Positions 55,629 through 64,000 of a stretch of DNA of 64,000 nt are shown here, one piece after another. The DNA is taken from assembly GCF_900129355.1 (NCBI RefSeq), contig NZ_FQVL01000001.1:821753-885752 (forward strand). The letters run 5' to 3'. The notes beneath the pieces were generated by a model, which searched no databases, had not been told where the DNA came from, and saw only the letters and a list, made by a program, of their open reading frames with translations. The DNA comes from Seinonella peptonophila. Its GTDB lineage: Bacteria; Bacillota; Bacilli; Thermoactinomycetales; Thermoactinomycetaceae. The translations under genes were made by a program, and so were the position numbers. The number at the start of each line of letters is the position of its first letter. Position 1 is the first letter of the stretch.

Positions 55629-56129
55629 CTATACCATTGCTTTGGATCGGGCACTGCTTCGAGGTAAAGCAGTAACCCCTGTACGTGCTACTTCTTTAAT
55701 TCCATAAGGTCTTAATAACTCTAATAATGAGTCTAACTTTGCTCGATCGCCGGTCGCTTGCACCATCATCGAGTTAGCACCTACATCAACGATTGAAGCG
55801 CGAAAAGGCTCTACAATACTATTGATCTCTGCTCGATTTGAGGAATTTGCTCCCACTTTGACCAATAACAACTCCCGGACGACCGATTCATCGAACGCAA
55901 GGTCTTGGATTTTAATCACATCAATCAATTTGTGTAATTGCTTTGAAACTTGTTCCATTGTTCGATCATCCGCATATGTGACAATCACCATTCTGGAGAG
56001 CCCAGGCTCTTCAGAGCCTCCAACGCTAATACTTTCAATATTAAAATTGCGTTGACCCAATAGACTAGATACCCGAGCCAGGACACGAGGTTGATCGTTC
56101 ACCAAGACAGAGAGAATATGCTTCATCAT
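55629..56129 (-). CDS. ilvN: acetolactate synthase small (regulatory) subunit
   Basis: Activates the large subunit and confers valine feedback. Two ACT-like halves: ILSVLVNDQPRVLARVSSLL and VGGSEEPGLSRMVIV, then ELLLVKVGANSSNRAEINSI. Length 166. The ilvB stop and this ATG share one base (TAATG), implying coupling; a second ATG follows at once. Also called ilvH. Confidence 0.95.
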   Translation of the reverse strand: MMKHILSVLVNDQPRVLARVSSLLGQRNFNIESISVGGSEEPGLSRMVIVTYADDRTMEQVSKQLHKLIDVIKIQDLAFDESVVRELLLVKVGANSSNRAEINSIVEPFRASIVDVGANSMMVQATGDRAKLDSLLELLRPYGIKEVARTGVTALPRSSARSKAMV

Positions 56130-57868
56130 TAATCCTCATCCCCCATTATCATCTCTTCCAGACTAGTACCCGCTGCCACCATTGGATATACATTTTCATG
56201 TGGAGTAACCCAAAAATCGACAACTGCTGGCCCAGGATGACGTAGTGCTTCTTGCCAAACCTGTTTTGCCTCTTCTGGGTTATGGGCTCGCCAACCTTTT
56301 ACACCATATGCTTCTGCTAATTTTACAAAGTCTGGGCTGCCCCCAATATCGACCTCACTATAGCGTTGACCATGGAAAAGCTCTTGCCACTGACGAACCA
56401 TTCCCAAATTGCGATTATTGATCACGGCCACTTTTACAGGGATTTTTTCAAGAGCGATTACCGCCAGTTCTTGGGCAGTCATCTGAAAACCGCCATCACC
56501 TGTTACCGCAATCACGGTTCGATCAGGATACGCTAATTGCGCCCCAACCGCTGCTGGGAATCCAAAGCCCATCGTACCCAAACCTCCAGAACTCAACAAG
56601 GAGCGCGGATGCACAAAACGATAATACTGCGCAACCCACATCTGGTGCTGCCCAACATCAGTTGTGACAATCGCTTCACCATGTGTTGTTTCATGGAGAT
56701 GTGAAATCACCCATTGTGGTTTTAAGGTGTCATCATCTTGTTTATATTGAAGTGGATATTTTTCTTTCCATTGCTCAATCTGTTGTAACCAAGCCGAAGA
56801 ATCAGCACTTGGCAACCCTTCATTTGCAGCTGTCAACACATTTTTAATATCACCAACAATTGGGATATAGGTATCTACGTTTTTGCCAATCTCAGCAGGA
56901 TCAATATCAATATGAACAATTTTCGCATTTGGAGCAAACTTATCAATTCGACCCATTGTAACCCGATCGTCAAATCGGTTGCCCACACCTATGAGCAGAT
57001 CACACCCAAGTAGACAGTGGTTAGCGGCATAGGTACCGTGCATACCAGGCATTCCTAAAAAGAGCGAATGTACTCCTGAGAAACCACCGATTCCCATTAA
57101 AGTCGTTGTAACAGGGATCATTGATCCTTCAGCAAAGCGAACCAATTCTTCTGTCGCACCAGAAGATATAACACCGCCACCTGCGATAATAACAGGTTTT
57201 TTTGCCCCTGCAATTGCCTGATGCAATTTCTTAATTTGAAGTGGGTGTGGTTCTGTTGTAGGTTGAAATCCGCGAATGTGGACGGTCTCTGGATAATAGA
57301 AAGATGCTTTTGCATTAGAGACATCCTTTGGAATATCGATCAAAACAGGCCCAGGACGCCCACCTGCTGCGATCGTAAATGCTTCTTTTATAATTCGGGG
57401 TAATTCGTTTACATCACGTACCAGATAGTTATGTTTCGTAATCGGCATCGTAATCCCTGTAATATCAGCCTCTTGAAACGCATCCGTACCAAGTAAGTTT
57501 TGTGCCACATTCCCTGTAATACAAACAAGTGGTATGGAATCCATCATCGCTGTTGCGATACCTGTCACTAAATTCGTCGCTCCTGGGCCTGAGGTTGCAA
57601 TGACCACCCCTGGTTTCCCCGTTGCTCTTGCATAACCATCTGCAGCATGAATTGCCCCTTGCTCGTGACGTGCCAACAGATGCTTCACATGTCCATCATA
57701 GAGCGAGTCATAAATAGGGAGGACAGCCCCACCCGGATAGCCAAAAACCCGATCGACACCCTCAGCCACCAAACAACGCAATAAAATCTCAGACCCTGTA
57801 TATTCGCGATCCATCTCTGCACTCTTCTCTTTCATTGGACTATTCTTCATCTCTGTCTGGGAAGTCAT
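56129..57868 (-). CDS. ilvB: acetolactate synthase large subunit
   Basis: TPP- and FAD-dependent carboligase that makes acetolactate for valine and leucine and acetohydroxybutyrate for isoleucine. [16 protein letters not shown] and the catalytic Glu in [18 protein letters not shown] open the protein. The FAD region has [20 protein letters not shown], and the TPP motif is [16 protein letters not shown] with [16 protein letters not shown]. Length 579. GGGAGGAGAG precedes the ATG. First gene behind the T-box leader. Confidence 0.97.
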   Translation of the reverse strand: MTSQTEMKNSPMKEKSAEMDREYTGSEILLRCLVAEGVDRVFGYPGGAVLPIYDSLYDGHVKHLLARHEQGAIHAADGYARATGKPGVVIATSGPGATNLVTGIATAMMDSIPLVCITGNVAQNLLGTDAFQEADITGITMPITKHNYLVRDVNELPRIIKEAFTIAAGGRPGPVLIDIPKDVSNAKASFYYPETVHIRGFQPTTEPHPLQIKKLHQAIAGAKKPVIIAGGGVISSGATEELVRFAEGSMIPVTTTLMGIGGFSGVHSLFLGMPGMHGTYAANHCLLGCDLLIGVGNRFDDRVTMGRIDKFAPNAKIVHIDIDPAEIGKNVDTYIPIVGDIKNVLTAANEGLPSADSSAWLQQIEQWKEKYPLQYKQDDDTLKPQWVISHLHETTHGEAIVTTDVGQHQMWVAQYYRFVHPRSLLSSGGLGTMGFGFPAAVGAQLAYPDRTVIAVTGDGGFQMTAQELAVIALEKIPVKVAVINNRNLGMVRQWQELFHGQRYSEVDIGGSPDFVKLAEAYGVKGWRAHNPEEAKQVWQEALRHPGPAVVDFWVTPHENVYPMVAAGTSLEEMIMGDED

Positions 57869-57908
57869 GCATACTCTCCTCCCTTTTTAATATCATTTTC
57901 CCAAAAAT

Positions 57909-58175
57909 AAGAAAAAACCTTTCCATCCCCCTTATCAGGTATTTACCTGATTGGGACGAATAAGGTTTCGCGGTACCACCCAACTTTATCGCAATTCTCA
58001 CGAATCGCAACCTCCACGAGTATGGGACAATTAAGCTCCATACTCTATCGATAACGGCGATATAGCCGGCAGCGTTCTACTGAGCAAAGCTGTTCGACAC
58101 CCAACTCCGAGGTGAGAGATAGACAAATGCGGTTCCGGTTCCACCGACCCCGGACTCTCTGAATCACACATCTTG
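57909..58175 (-). promoter_or_regulatory. T-box leader of the ilv-leu operon
   Basis: The minus strand has a stem I block (AGAGTCCGGGGTCGGTGGAA), the T-box TGGGTGGTACCGCG (57969-57982) and a terminator in which AAACCTT pairs with AAGGTTT before TTTTTTC, with TCAGGTA/TACCTGA nested inside. A CTC triplet in GTCTATCTCTCACCTCGGAG is a plausible Leu specifier, as in other ilv-leu leaders; this is inference. The 5' limit is approximate. 58176-58425 holds the divergent promoters and no gene. Confidence 0.92.
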
Positions 58176-58425
58176 TATATCTATGTCCTCTTCATCATCT
58201 GTATAATCATCATATTGTTTTTGCAATAAGTAAATGACTGATTGAATGTATTTGATGTTATCAGATGAACGTCACTTTGTAAACCAATTTCGCCAAAAAA
58301 ATGAATGAAACTTTTATCAAGCATATTATTACCCATACAATGTTTGAAAATCGCCAAATCTATGAATATAATACTTTATAATCATATAACTTTATGATTA
58401 AATTCGGAATAATGAGGTTTCACAT

Positions 58426-58842
58426 ATGCATAATCGAATCGACCTATTTCTAGAGCTTGAACATGTCTTTCGTCTCTTTTTTCGGCAATATCGCAAAGAC
58501 TTAAATAAGCTTATCGGGGATACGATGACGGGTACAGAATATAGCTTCCTCTATCATCTATCTACCAAAAGCCCCCAAATTGTTACAGAACTTTCTCAAG
58601 AATTCCATGTCTCTGTCAGTCACATTACTCATATTATTGATCAATTAGAAAGTAAAGAACTTGTTTTTCGAAGGCGATCGCAAACAGACAAACGCGTCGT
58701 CGAAATTCATATCTCTGAACAAGGAAATTCATGCGTGAATGAAATTAGCCAACGCAAGCATGAGTATATCGCTGCTCAATTTTCGAAATTAACAACCAAT
58801 GAATTGGTCAAATTAACCCAATTATTTAAGAAAATGATGTAA
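58426..58842 (+). CDS. MarR-family transcriptional regulator
   Basis: Dimeric winged-helix repressor, 138 residues. The DNA-binding part is TGTEYSFLYHLSTKSPQIVT, then ELSQEFHVSVSHITHIIDQL, with the wing VFRRRSQTDKRVVEIHISEQ and the signature Asp-Lys-Arg. GAGG precedes the ATG. It faces away from the ilv leader and lies 60 bases before the 524-residue orphan gene, so it might regulate that gene, itself, or both. Confidence 0.9.
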   Translation: MHNRIDLFLELEHVFRLFFRQYRKDLNKLIGDTMTGTEYSFLYHLSTKSPQIVTELSQEFHVSVSHITHIIDQLESKELVFRRRSQTDKRVVEIHISEQGNSCVNEISQRKHEYIAAQFSKLTTNELVKLTQLFKKMM

Positions 58843-58902
58843 TGATGGTATAATCAAGATAATCCAAAGGTTTCTAGATTCCCATAAAGGAGGGAAGAAA
58901 AA

Positions 58903-60477
58903 GTGTCATACTTTTCACCATTACCACATGAAATTACCACCAATCCTTCACTTCCGCTTGATCAGAAGCCTCACATTCAAACGATTCGAAGTGCCCTGAG
59001 AGATCGAATAAATAGATTCCGTAGGGAAAGAAATAACCGCATCGAACGACTAACCAAGTATGAATATGGACAAAAAGCAGTGGTTCGCTATCTGAATACC
59101 CATCTATATGACTATTTACAAGCTTTTTATCGAAAGATGCCCTATCAAGAAATGATGAAAACACCCCACTACGTAGCGATTTATAATACCATCCATAATG
59201 AGCTTTATCAAATGTTTGAGCAATACGAAATCCCAAAATTCCAAGCAGACGCAGGAAAAGAAAATACTGGAATCACTCACCCAGAAATGGTGCTAAACGC
59301 CTGGAATAAACATCGAGCAGAGCTTATCCGACATCCAAATGAAGTCCCTCCTGAACTAAAAGATTCTCTCTTTCCAGAGTTGCGAAAGCTAGAAGAGCCT
59401 CTTTGGGAATTGCTCGCGGATGAATTAATGGCTCGTTGGGATGATGCTTATAGTCCAACCCACAATATGTCCAAAAATGAGTGGAGAAATTATTTACACC
59501 GAGATATCAGCAAGGAAACCTGGATGAAAAAACAACCTGCCAACTACGAAGAGAGTGAATGGGAACAATTGTATCCAAGAAACTGGATGAATCATGAATG
59601 GTATAACATTGACAGTGAGTTACAAACAGGTTCCTTTTTCGATCAGTTATCTATAGATGATCAGACAAAAGCAAATTATCAAAAACAAGTCCAGAAATTT
59701 AGTCGATTATTTACGACTCCTCAAGACCGCAGAAGACAATGGATGCGAGTTAGCCCTGCTAATCTTTTAAATCAAAAAGGACTCATGGCAGGTGTACTCC
59801 AAACATCCAATACACCAATGGGTACCAATTTGGGGCACACTTTTGCGCTGTATCTGGCTACTCGACATCTTGGCAAAACACCAAAGCAAATATATGCCAG
59901 AAAACGATTACTTGATAAGCCTGATGAAGCAGAAGCGGATGCTTTTATCCAACATCTTGATAATGAACTAAAAAAAGTGGCCATTCGTATGCGAAAACTA
60001 CATCGTCTCTCTAGCAATCGTCCAATATGGCGGGCCTATCGCAAATTAGAACTTCTCTATAAAGGTGATCCGATTCCAAATACACCAGAGGCACTGCAAC
60101 AAGCTGCAAAATTTCATAAAGTCGGTATCGATCCTACGAGTCCAGTTGTACAAAATAACTTACGAAGTGCTCGCTATTACTATAGTCCTGGGGATAATGG
60201 TTATTTACACCCCCATCTCCCGCAGGAAGATCCTGCTTTATCACATGAAAATATGGTAATCATTCCATCTGCTTTGCGCCGACTCAAACGAAGAAAAATC
60301 CGCAGAGAGTTCTTAGAAAATCGACTACCACTTTATTTCTTAGAAAATGAACTTTATCCTGAAAGAGGGGATGTTGCCGCTGCCCGAGAAATGAGGCGAC
60401 AAGGACTTGATGATGCTGTTGAGAACTCGAATCCTTCTCGATTTATGGAAAAGAGAGAAAATGCACGAACAAGATAA
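58903..60477 (+). CDS. 524-residue hypothetical protein
   Basis: Not recognised. A GTG start has AAGGAGGG 8 bases upstream. The protein is rich in Arg, Tyr, Trp and Pro and strongly basic in stretches (DRINRFRRERNNRIERLTKY; LRRLKRRKIRREF), with no membrane segment or signal peptide. It seems mainly helical. The region GVLQTSNTPMGTNLGHTFAL is the least biased and most domain-like. A structural protein, a spore component or a nucleic-acid-binding protein are all possible; none is supported by a motif. It ends at an intrinsic terminator shared with rplT. Confidence 0.8.
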   Translation: MSYFSPLPHEITTNPSLPLDQKPHIQTIRSALRDRINRFRRERNNRIERLTKYEYGQKAVVRYLNTHLYDYLQAFYRKMPYQEMMKTPHYVAIYNTIHNELYQMFEQYEIPKFQADAGKENTGITHPEMVLNAWNKHRAELIRHPNEVPPELKDSLFPELRKLEEPLWELLADELMARWDDAYSPTHNMSKNEWRNYLHRDISKETWMKKQPANYEESEWEQLYPRNWMNHEWYNIDSELQTGSFFDQLSIDDQTKANYQKQVQKFSRLFTTPQDRRRQWMRVSPANLLNQKGLMAGVLQTSNTPMGTNLGHTFALYLATRHLGKTPKQIYARKRLLDKPDEAEADAFIQHLDNELKKVAIRMRKLHRLSSNRPIWRAYRKLELLYKGDPIPNTPEALQQAAKFHKVGIDPTSPVVQNNLRSARYYYSPGDNGYLHPHLPQEDPALSHENMVIIPSALRRLKRRKIRREFLENRLPLYFLENELYPERGDVAAAREMRRQGLDDAVENSNPSRFMEKRENARTR

Positions 60478-60508
60478 AGCCCCAGCCATTATGCTAAGCT
60501 GGGGTTTT
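60477..60508. terminator. intrinsic terminator between the orphan gene and rplT
   Basis: AAGCCCCAGC, a 11-base loop, GCTGGGGTTTT. Between convergent genes. Confidence 0.8.
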
Positions 60509-60518
60509 CTATTTTGAT

Positions 60519-60872
60519 TTAAATCGCTTTGCGTGCTACATCAGCTAACTGCGCAAATGCTCGTGGATCAGATACAGCTAATTCAGCTAACATCTTGCGG
60601 TTGATCTCCACTCCTGCTGACTTTAACCCAAACATTAATTTATTATAGGAAAGTCCGTTCAGTCTTGATGCTGCATTAATCCTGGTAATCCAAAGGCGGC
60701 GAAAATCACGCTTTCTTTGACGACGGTCACGATATGCATACATCAGCGACTTCATCACCTGTTCTTTTGCAGTACGGAAAAGGCGATGCTTGGAGCCAAA
60801 ATATCCTTTTGCTAATTTTAATACTTTTTTGCGACGGGCACGAGATACTGTACCACCTTTTACTCTCGCCAT
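60519..60872 (-). CDS. rplT: 50S ribosomal protein L20
   Basis: Early 50S assembly protein and autogenous repressor of the operon. [54 protein letters not shown] and [12 protein letters not shown] are all conserved; 117 residues. GGAGG precedes the ATG. Last gene of infC-rpmI-rplT. Confidence 0.98.
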   Translation of the reverse strand: MARVKGGTVSRARRKKVLKLAKGYFGSKHRLFRTAKEQVMKSLMYAYRDRRQRKRDFRRLWITRINAASRLNGLSYNKLMFGLKSAGVEINRKMLAELAVSDPRAFAQLADVARKAI

Positions 60873-60896
60873 CTGCGATTCCTCCTATTTCCTATG

Positions 60897-61094
60897 CTAA
60901 CCAATCAGGCTTTTAATTCGCTTCACATCACTTTTATGCATAAGTGTCGCTTTGCGCAATTTGCGTTTTTGTTTTGGAGATTTCGCTAAAAACATATGAT
61001 TGGTATACCCATGATTCCGACGAACTTTACCAGTGCCTGTTTTCCGAAAACGTTTTGTTGCTGCGCTTTTTGTCTTCATTTTCTGCTTTGCCAT
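60897..61094 (-). CDS. rpmI: 50S ribosomal protein L35
   Basis: 65 residues: [20 protein letters not shown], then [20 protein letters not shown], ending [21 protein letters not shown] precedes the ATG. Between infC and rplT. Confidence 0.97.
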   Translation of the reverse strand: MAKQKMKTKSAATKRFRKTGTGKVRRNHGYTNHMFLAKSPKQKRKLRKATLMHKSDVKRIKSLIG

Positions 61095-61116
61095 TATGAA
61101 AACGCCTCCTTTTCAC

Positions 61117-61632
61117 TTACTGTTTGGGGCTTAATACCATGATCATCTGACGGCCTTCTAGCCGTGGTTGACGCTCAACATCAGAGCAATCATTGACTTC
61201 TTTTGCAATTCGATCCAAAATACGGCGACCTAGCTCTTGATGTGTGATTTCACGACCACGAAAACGAATCGCTAATTTCACTTTATCTCCGTTACTTAGG
61301 AACTTACGAACGTTTTTCAACTTAGTATTTACATCATGTTCCTCAATCGAAGGGCTAAGACGAATCTCTTTGATCTGTGTTGTCTTTTGATTCTTACGTG
61401 CCTCTTTTTCTCGCTTACTCTGCTCATAACGATACTTTCCATAATCAATGATCTTACAAACTGGTGGTTTTGCTTGTGGAGCTACATTCACCAAATCCAA
61501 ATTAGCTTCTGCTGCTAATTTAAGTGCCTCACGTAACGGTTTGATCCCTAACTGGTCACCATCGGCTCCGATTAAACGAACATCGCGGGCGCGAATTGCT
61601 TCGTTAACCTGATGTTGTTCCCTGCTGATCAT
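61117..61632 (-). CDS. infC: translation initiation factor IF-3
   Basis: Keeps subunits apart and proofreads start codons. N-domain VNEAIRARDVRLIGADGDQL; C-domain EIRLSPSIEEHDVNTKL and KLAIRFRGREITHQELGRRI. 171 residues. It has an ordinary ATG behind GGAGGTGG rather than the rare ATT start known from some bacteria. First gene of the operon, after the L20 leader. Confidence 0.97.
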   Translation of the reverse strand: MISREQHQVNEAIRARDVRLIGADGDQLGIKPLREALKLAAEANLDLVNVAPQAKPPVCKIIDYGKYRYEQSKREKEARKNQKTTQIKEIRLSPSIEEHDVNTKLKNVRKFLSNGDKVKLAIRFRGREITHQELGRRILDRIAKEVNDCSDVERQPRLEGRQMIMVLSPKQ

Positions 61633-61647
61633 TTGCCACCTCCATTA

Positions 61648-61755
61648 AAAAAAATAAAAAAAGGGGTGCATATGCACCCACTATCATCCTATCAAGTAAC
61701 CCAGTAACAACCTGTAGTGTTGACTAGGTGAGAAGCGGGTGCTTCTGCTTTTTAC
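61648..61755 (-). promoter_or_regulatory. L20 leader (autogenous attenuator of infC-rpmI-rplT)
   Basis: The minus strand reads GAAGCACCCGCTTCTCACC, then further on a terminator GGGTGCATATGCACCCC with CTTTTTTTTATTTTTTTT. In Bacillus this structure lets L20 cause premature termination. The CACCCGC block can alternatively pair with the terminator 5' arm. Confidence 0.88.
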
Positions 61756-61790
61756 ATACGGAATATCTTAACATGACTATTTTTCTTTTG

Positions 61791-62657
61791 TCAAGAATGT
61801 GGAGACAGATTCCCATCCTTTGAGACCCCACATTTTATACAACCAGTACAAAGTGTAATTCTCTCTTCAAAAATCTGAATCAAGGTTCGAATCACATTTG
61901 CTTCATTTTGCTTGGTATGTAAAATAATTTGTTCAGGCGATGTAGAAAGAAGGGCACTAACAATATAATCTTCATAAGAATACGCATGTGAAAGTTCAAT
62001 CGTTTCACGCAGCGCCTGATCAATCTCATTATATTGTAGCGGAGTTCCATCATTTCTAAACAATTTAAATTTGCCATCCATTTGATGAATCACATGAACG
62101 AGATCATAGGTTGGAGTTTGCACTGAAACGAAATATCGCAGTAACTGGATAAATTCCTTATACTCTCGATCAAGAATAAACTCCTCTACTACTTCTTGAA
62201 TTAATTTTTCAATGGACTGACGATACACATGGAAACGAAAATAGATAAAACCATCCAATGCTAGATGCTCTTCTGTTTTTAAGTAGTCAGTCAAAGCATC
62301 GGTTAACTTCATAATCCAATGTTCCACAGATTTTCGGCGAGTCATCAATCGAGCCTCAACTTGATCAAGCTCTGAGTGAATCGATTCAGGTAATCGTTTG
62401 CTCAATTTTTTATGAATCCAATCGTGTTCCCAACACTCATAAAAAAAAGTTGCTAAACAAGATGCTAATTCTTGACGTAGCACTTCTTTTTCAGTGGGTT
62501 TACAATGATGATCATGGAAAAAAAAGAGCAAGCGGTTTTTTTGATTTTCTACATCGAGTGAACATGGAAGAAAACGTGCTTGTAATTCTGTAATTTTTGC
62601 TTGAAGATTGGTTGTTAATATTTCTGAAATCGACTCCGCACGTGGGATCGTTATCAA
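61791..62657 (-). CDS. ytxC: YtxC-like sporulation protein
   Basis: 288 residues. The layout matches the YtxC family of spore formers as I recall it: VEEFILDREYKEFIQLLRYF, then LVHVIHQMDGKFKLFRNDG and EDYIVSALLSTSPEQIILH. Biochemical role unknown. No membrane segment. The TTG start at 62657 has GGGGTAG upstream. In Bacillus ytxC also lies near infC, with thrS between; thrS is not seen here. Confidence 0.8.
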   Translation of the reverse strand: MITIPRAESISEILTTNLQAKITELQARFLPCSLDVENQKNRLLFFFHDHHCKPTEKEVLRQELASCLATFFYECWEHDWIHKKLSKRLPESIHSELDQVEARLMTRRKSVEHWIMKLTDALTDYLKTEEHLALDGFIYFRFHVYRQSIEKLIQEVVEEFILDREYKEFIQLLRYFVSVQTPTYDLVHVIHQMDGKFKLFRNDGTPLQYNEIDQALRETIELSHAYSYEDYIVSALLSTSPEQIILHTKQNEANVIRTLIQIFEERITLCTGCIKCGVSKDGNLSPHS

Positions 62658-62732
62658 ATAGGACAGCTACCCCACTCCCCTTTTCCAATTGATGGTATCT
62701 AGTATATGGGGTTAGGGTAGCAGTTATACACA

Positions 62733-63326
62733 TCAAAGCAAGAGATAGACAAAACCACAAATCGCAAACAAGTAAGAGAGATGACCTAACCACTCATCAA
62801 AGGTTTTTCCTGTCCGAATCTCTATTCCGATTTGCTTCAAACTAAAGCGTTGCGACCATGGCCAGAGAAAAGGAACTCCTGAAACGGTCAGCATATCAGC
62901 AATAATATGGGATAAATAGCCTACAATACCAGCGATCGCATATTGTGACCAGGCTAGCTCCAAAACCCAAGCAACAAAAATGCAGGCGATTAACGAGTGA
63001 GTCAATGTGCGATGTGGAACAAGTGATGAGATAATTAAAAAAACGCCGATTAATAAAATCCACAACGGGACGGCAGGTACCATTCTTTGATAGGCAATCA
63101 ACAAAAGACCAATTGCAATTAAGGCAAAAATACGCACAGAATTACTTACTTTGGCAAAAAAGAAACGATTAATTTTACTACTTTCGGTATCAATATCGGG
63201 AACGAGGGCAGCCACTCCCGAAATGGCAACGGTGAATACGAGGTCTAGCCAATTGTTTACATTTGTCAACTGAGCAACTGCAACTCCTGAGGCTAAACCA
63301 ATCGCAAGATGTGTTTTCCCTGTCAT
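62733..63326 (-). CDS. YdjM-like membrane-bound metal-dependent hydrolase
   Basis: 197 residues with about five membrane helices. The family motif is MTGKTHLAIGLASGVAVAQ at the start, with VPDIDTESSKINRFF and PHRTLTHSLIA, then YLSHIIADMLTVSGVPFLWP. These His/Asp residues form the predicted metal site of the YdjM/YfhP group. Substrate unknown. AGGAG precedes the ATG. Confidence 0.87.
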   Translation of the reverse strand: MTGKTHLAIGLASGVAVAQLTNVNNWLDLVFTVAISGVAALVPDIDTESSKINRFFFAKVSNSVRIFALIAIGLLLIAYQRMVPAVPLWILLIGVFLIISSLVPHRTLTHSLIACIFVAWVLELAWSQYAIAGIVGYLSHIIADMLTVSGVPFLWPWSQRFSLKQIGIEIRTGKTFDEWLGHLSYLFAICGFVYLLL

Positions 63327-63459
63327 CGTAATTTGTACTCCTAATTAACATTATGTTTCGACTATTCGATTTTCCATATAGACAACTAATCAGTATTTAT
63401 GCAATTGATATACTTATTATATATCTATAATATACAACCCTACAAGTAAAAAAGAGAAA

Positions 63460-63481
63460 AACTCCCCCATACAGAGGAGTT
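63460..63481. terminator. hairpin, left copy at the 63.5 kb repeat
   Basis: AACTCC, ten bases, GGAGTT. A near-identical hairpin lies at 63760-63781. Confidence 0.55.
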
Positions 63482-63759
63482 ACAGCTTGTAGACAAAGTA
63501 AAAGTTCCGTCAATATTTCACGCTTCGCCTCCATTTCAGGCTGCGAAGAAGTCTTCAAGGCGCCTCGACTACTTGCTCAGGGCGGTATCAACTCGGCTAA
63601 CGCCTCAAACAGTACTACCGCCTATTCTTCGCTTCATAGTCGAGGCTTTGTAGCGCCTGAAAGTCGCTCCGCAGCGAAATATTGACTTCACGATTTCTCC
63701 TTCTTCTACCCAATTGTACGACATCGTCTTTTTAGCATATAGGTTTTTCATCAGTCTGA
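63482..63759 (+). repeat. interspersed repeat, family 1, copy E
   Basis: Begins ACAGCTTGTAGACAAAGTA and ends AGGTTTTTCATCAGTCTG. It has nested pairing arms: GTCAATATTTC with GAAATATTGAC (63509-63519 / 63676-63686), TTTCAGGC with GCCTGAAA (63534-63541 / 63655-63662), GCCTCGACTA with TAGTCGAGGC (63562-63571 / 63637-63646) and GGCGGTA with TACCGCC (63581-63587 / 63616-63622). GCGAAGAA and TTCTTCGC (63543 / 63625) cross these. No gene. Confidence 0.9.
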
Positions 63760-63781
63760 AACTCCCCTATACAGTGGAGTT
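63760..63781 (-). terminator. mqnC terminator, right copy of the hairpin
   Basis: AACTCC, ten bases, GGAGTT, overlapping the mqnC stop; on the minus strand it is followed by TCAGACTG rather than a T-run. Confidence 0.6.
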
Positions 63782-64000
63782 AGTTTTGCATGATAAAATC
63801 CTTATCTACGGTTTCATGCTCATCGAATTTATGCAGGATTTGATAATGCGTATTTCTCTGTGCCGGCATCTTACCTGCTTGTCGAATCAGTTCAAGCGTA
63901 CGATTAATATTTACTTTATATGTTGTACCAGCGGCAGAGACGACATTCTCTTCAATCATGGTACTACCAAAATCATCACAACCATATTGTAATGAAAGTT
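63780..64000 (-). CDS. mqnC: cyclic dehypoxanthine futalosine synthase, C-terminal end only
   Basis: Radical SAM enzyme of the futalosine route to menaquinone. Only the last 73 codons are in the window, translated by hand: LSLQYGCDDFGSTMIEENVV, then SAAGTTYKVNINRTLELIRQ and AGKMPAQRNTHYQILHKF. The block GSTMIEENVVSAAGT is the MqnC/CofH-type signature. MqnE is a related family, but the length after the motif and the QRNTHY block favour MqnC. The gene runs in from the right edge. Confidence 0.82.
   Translation of the reverse strand, partial: LSLQYGCDDFGSTMIEENVVSAAGTTYKVNINRTLELIRQAGKMPAQRNTHYQILHKFDEHETVDKDFIMQN

Overview
The window reads as the chromosome of an AT-rich, endospore-forming member of the Bacillales. 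The evidence is Bacillus-type gene content and neighbourhoods (sdhCAB, lysC, uvrC, trxA, etfAB, fadD, mutS2, polX, zapA, pheST, ysgA, sspI, infC-rpmI-rplT, ilvBHC-leuAB), strong GGAGG-type ribosome binding sites, T-box and L-box leaders, and spore genes (sleB, sspI, a YtxC-like gene, a YjcZ-like gene). A futalosine-pathway gene (mqnC) and the rearranged order point away from Bacillus itself. Thermoactinomycetaceae or a neighbouring family is my guess, not proven here.

Layout. 0-18.5 kb: KDPG aldolase (cut by the left edge), class I fumarase, a secreted DUF1002 protein, sdhCAB, lysC with a lysine riboswitch, tatA, uvrC, a multi-pass membrane protein, trxA, etfBA, fadD and an rRNA m5C methyltransferase. 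18.5-34.7 kb: mutS2 with a tiny membrane peptide behind it, sleB, an 807-residue Sel1-repeat protein, polX, zapA, pheST with a T-box, ysgA, ktrA, sspI, an M42 peptidase and a YjcZ-like protein. 34.7-40.2 kb: bdbCD, an aldo/keto reductase, a tandem pair of structured repeats, a small orphan gene, four tRNAs and a decayed stretch with two gene remnants. 40.3-51.4 kb is accessory in character: a two-component system, a YtkA-like lipoprotein with a PepSY membrane protein, two MFS exporters, a methyltransferase, a GNAT, a probable large structured RNA, hsp20, EndoQ and two very small Cys-rich peptide genes. 51.4-58.2 kb: the ilvBHC-leuAB operon with its T-box, lacking leuCD. 58.4-64 kb: a MarR regulator, a 524-residue orphan protein, infC-rpmI-rplT with the L20 leader, a YtxC-like gene, a YdjM-like membrane protein and the end of mqnC.

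How the genes work together. Fumarase and succinate dehydrogenase serve the TCA cycle. EtfAB with FadD, and probably SDH, feed electrons from fatty acids to menaquinone, which mqnC helps to make. LysC and the ilv-leu genes make amino acids under riboswitch and T-box control. UvrC, MutS2, PolX and EndoQ handle DNA repair.

The most notable patterns are not protein families. (1) There are at least seven GC-rich interspersed repeats of about 240-350 bp with two unrelated cores. Most share the same ends (GCTTGTAGACAAAG at one side, GGTTTTTC-TCAGTCTG at the other). At several sites the locus-specific intrinsic-terminator hairpin is present on both sides of the repeat. (2) A strong promoter, a GC-rich hairpin-filled non-coding stretch of about 417 nt and an intrinsic terminator lie together upstream of hsp20. 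(3) Two adjacent micro-genes encode near-identical Cys-rich peptides of 24 and 17 residues, each with a strong ribosome binding site and its own terminator.
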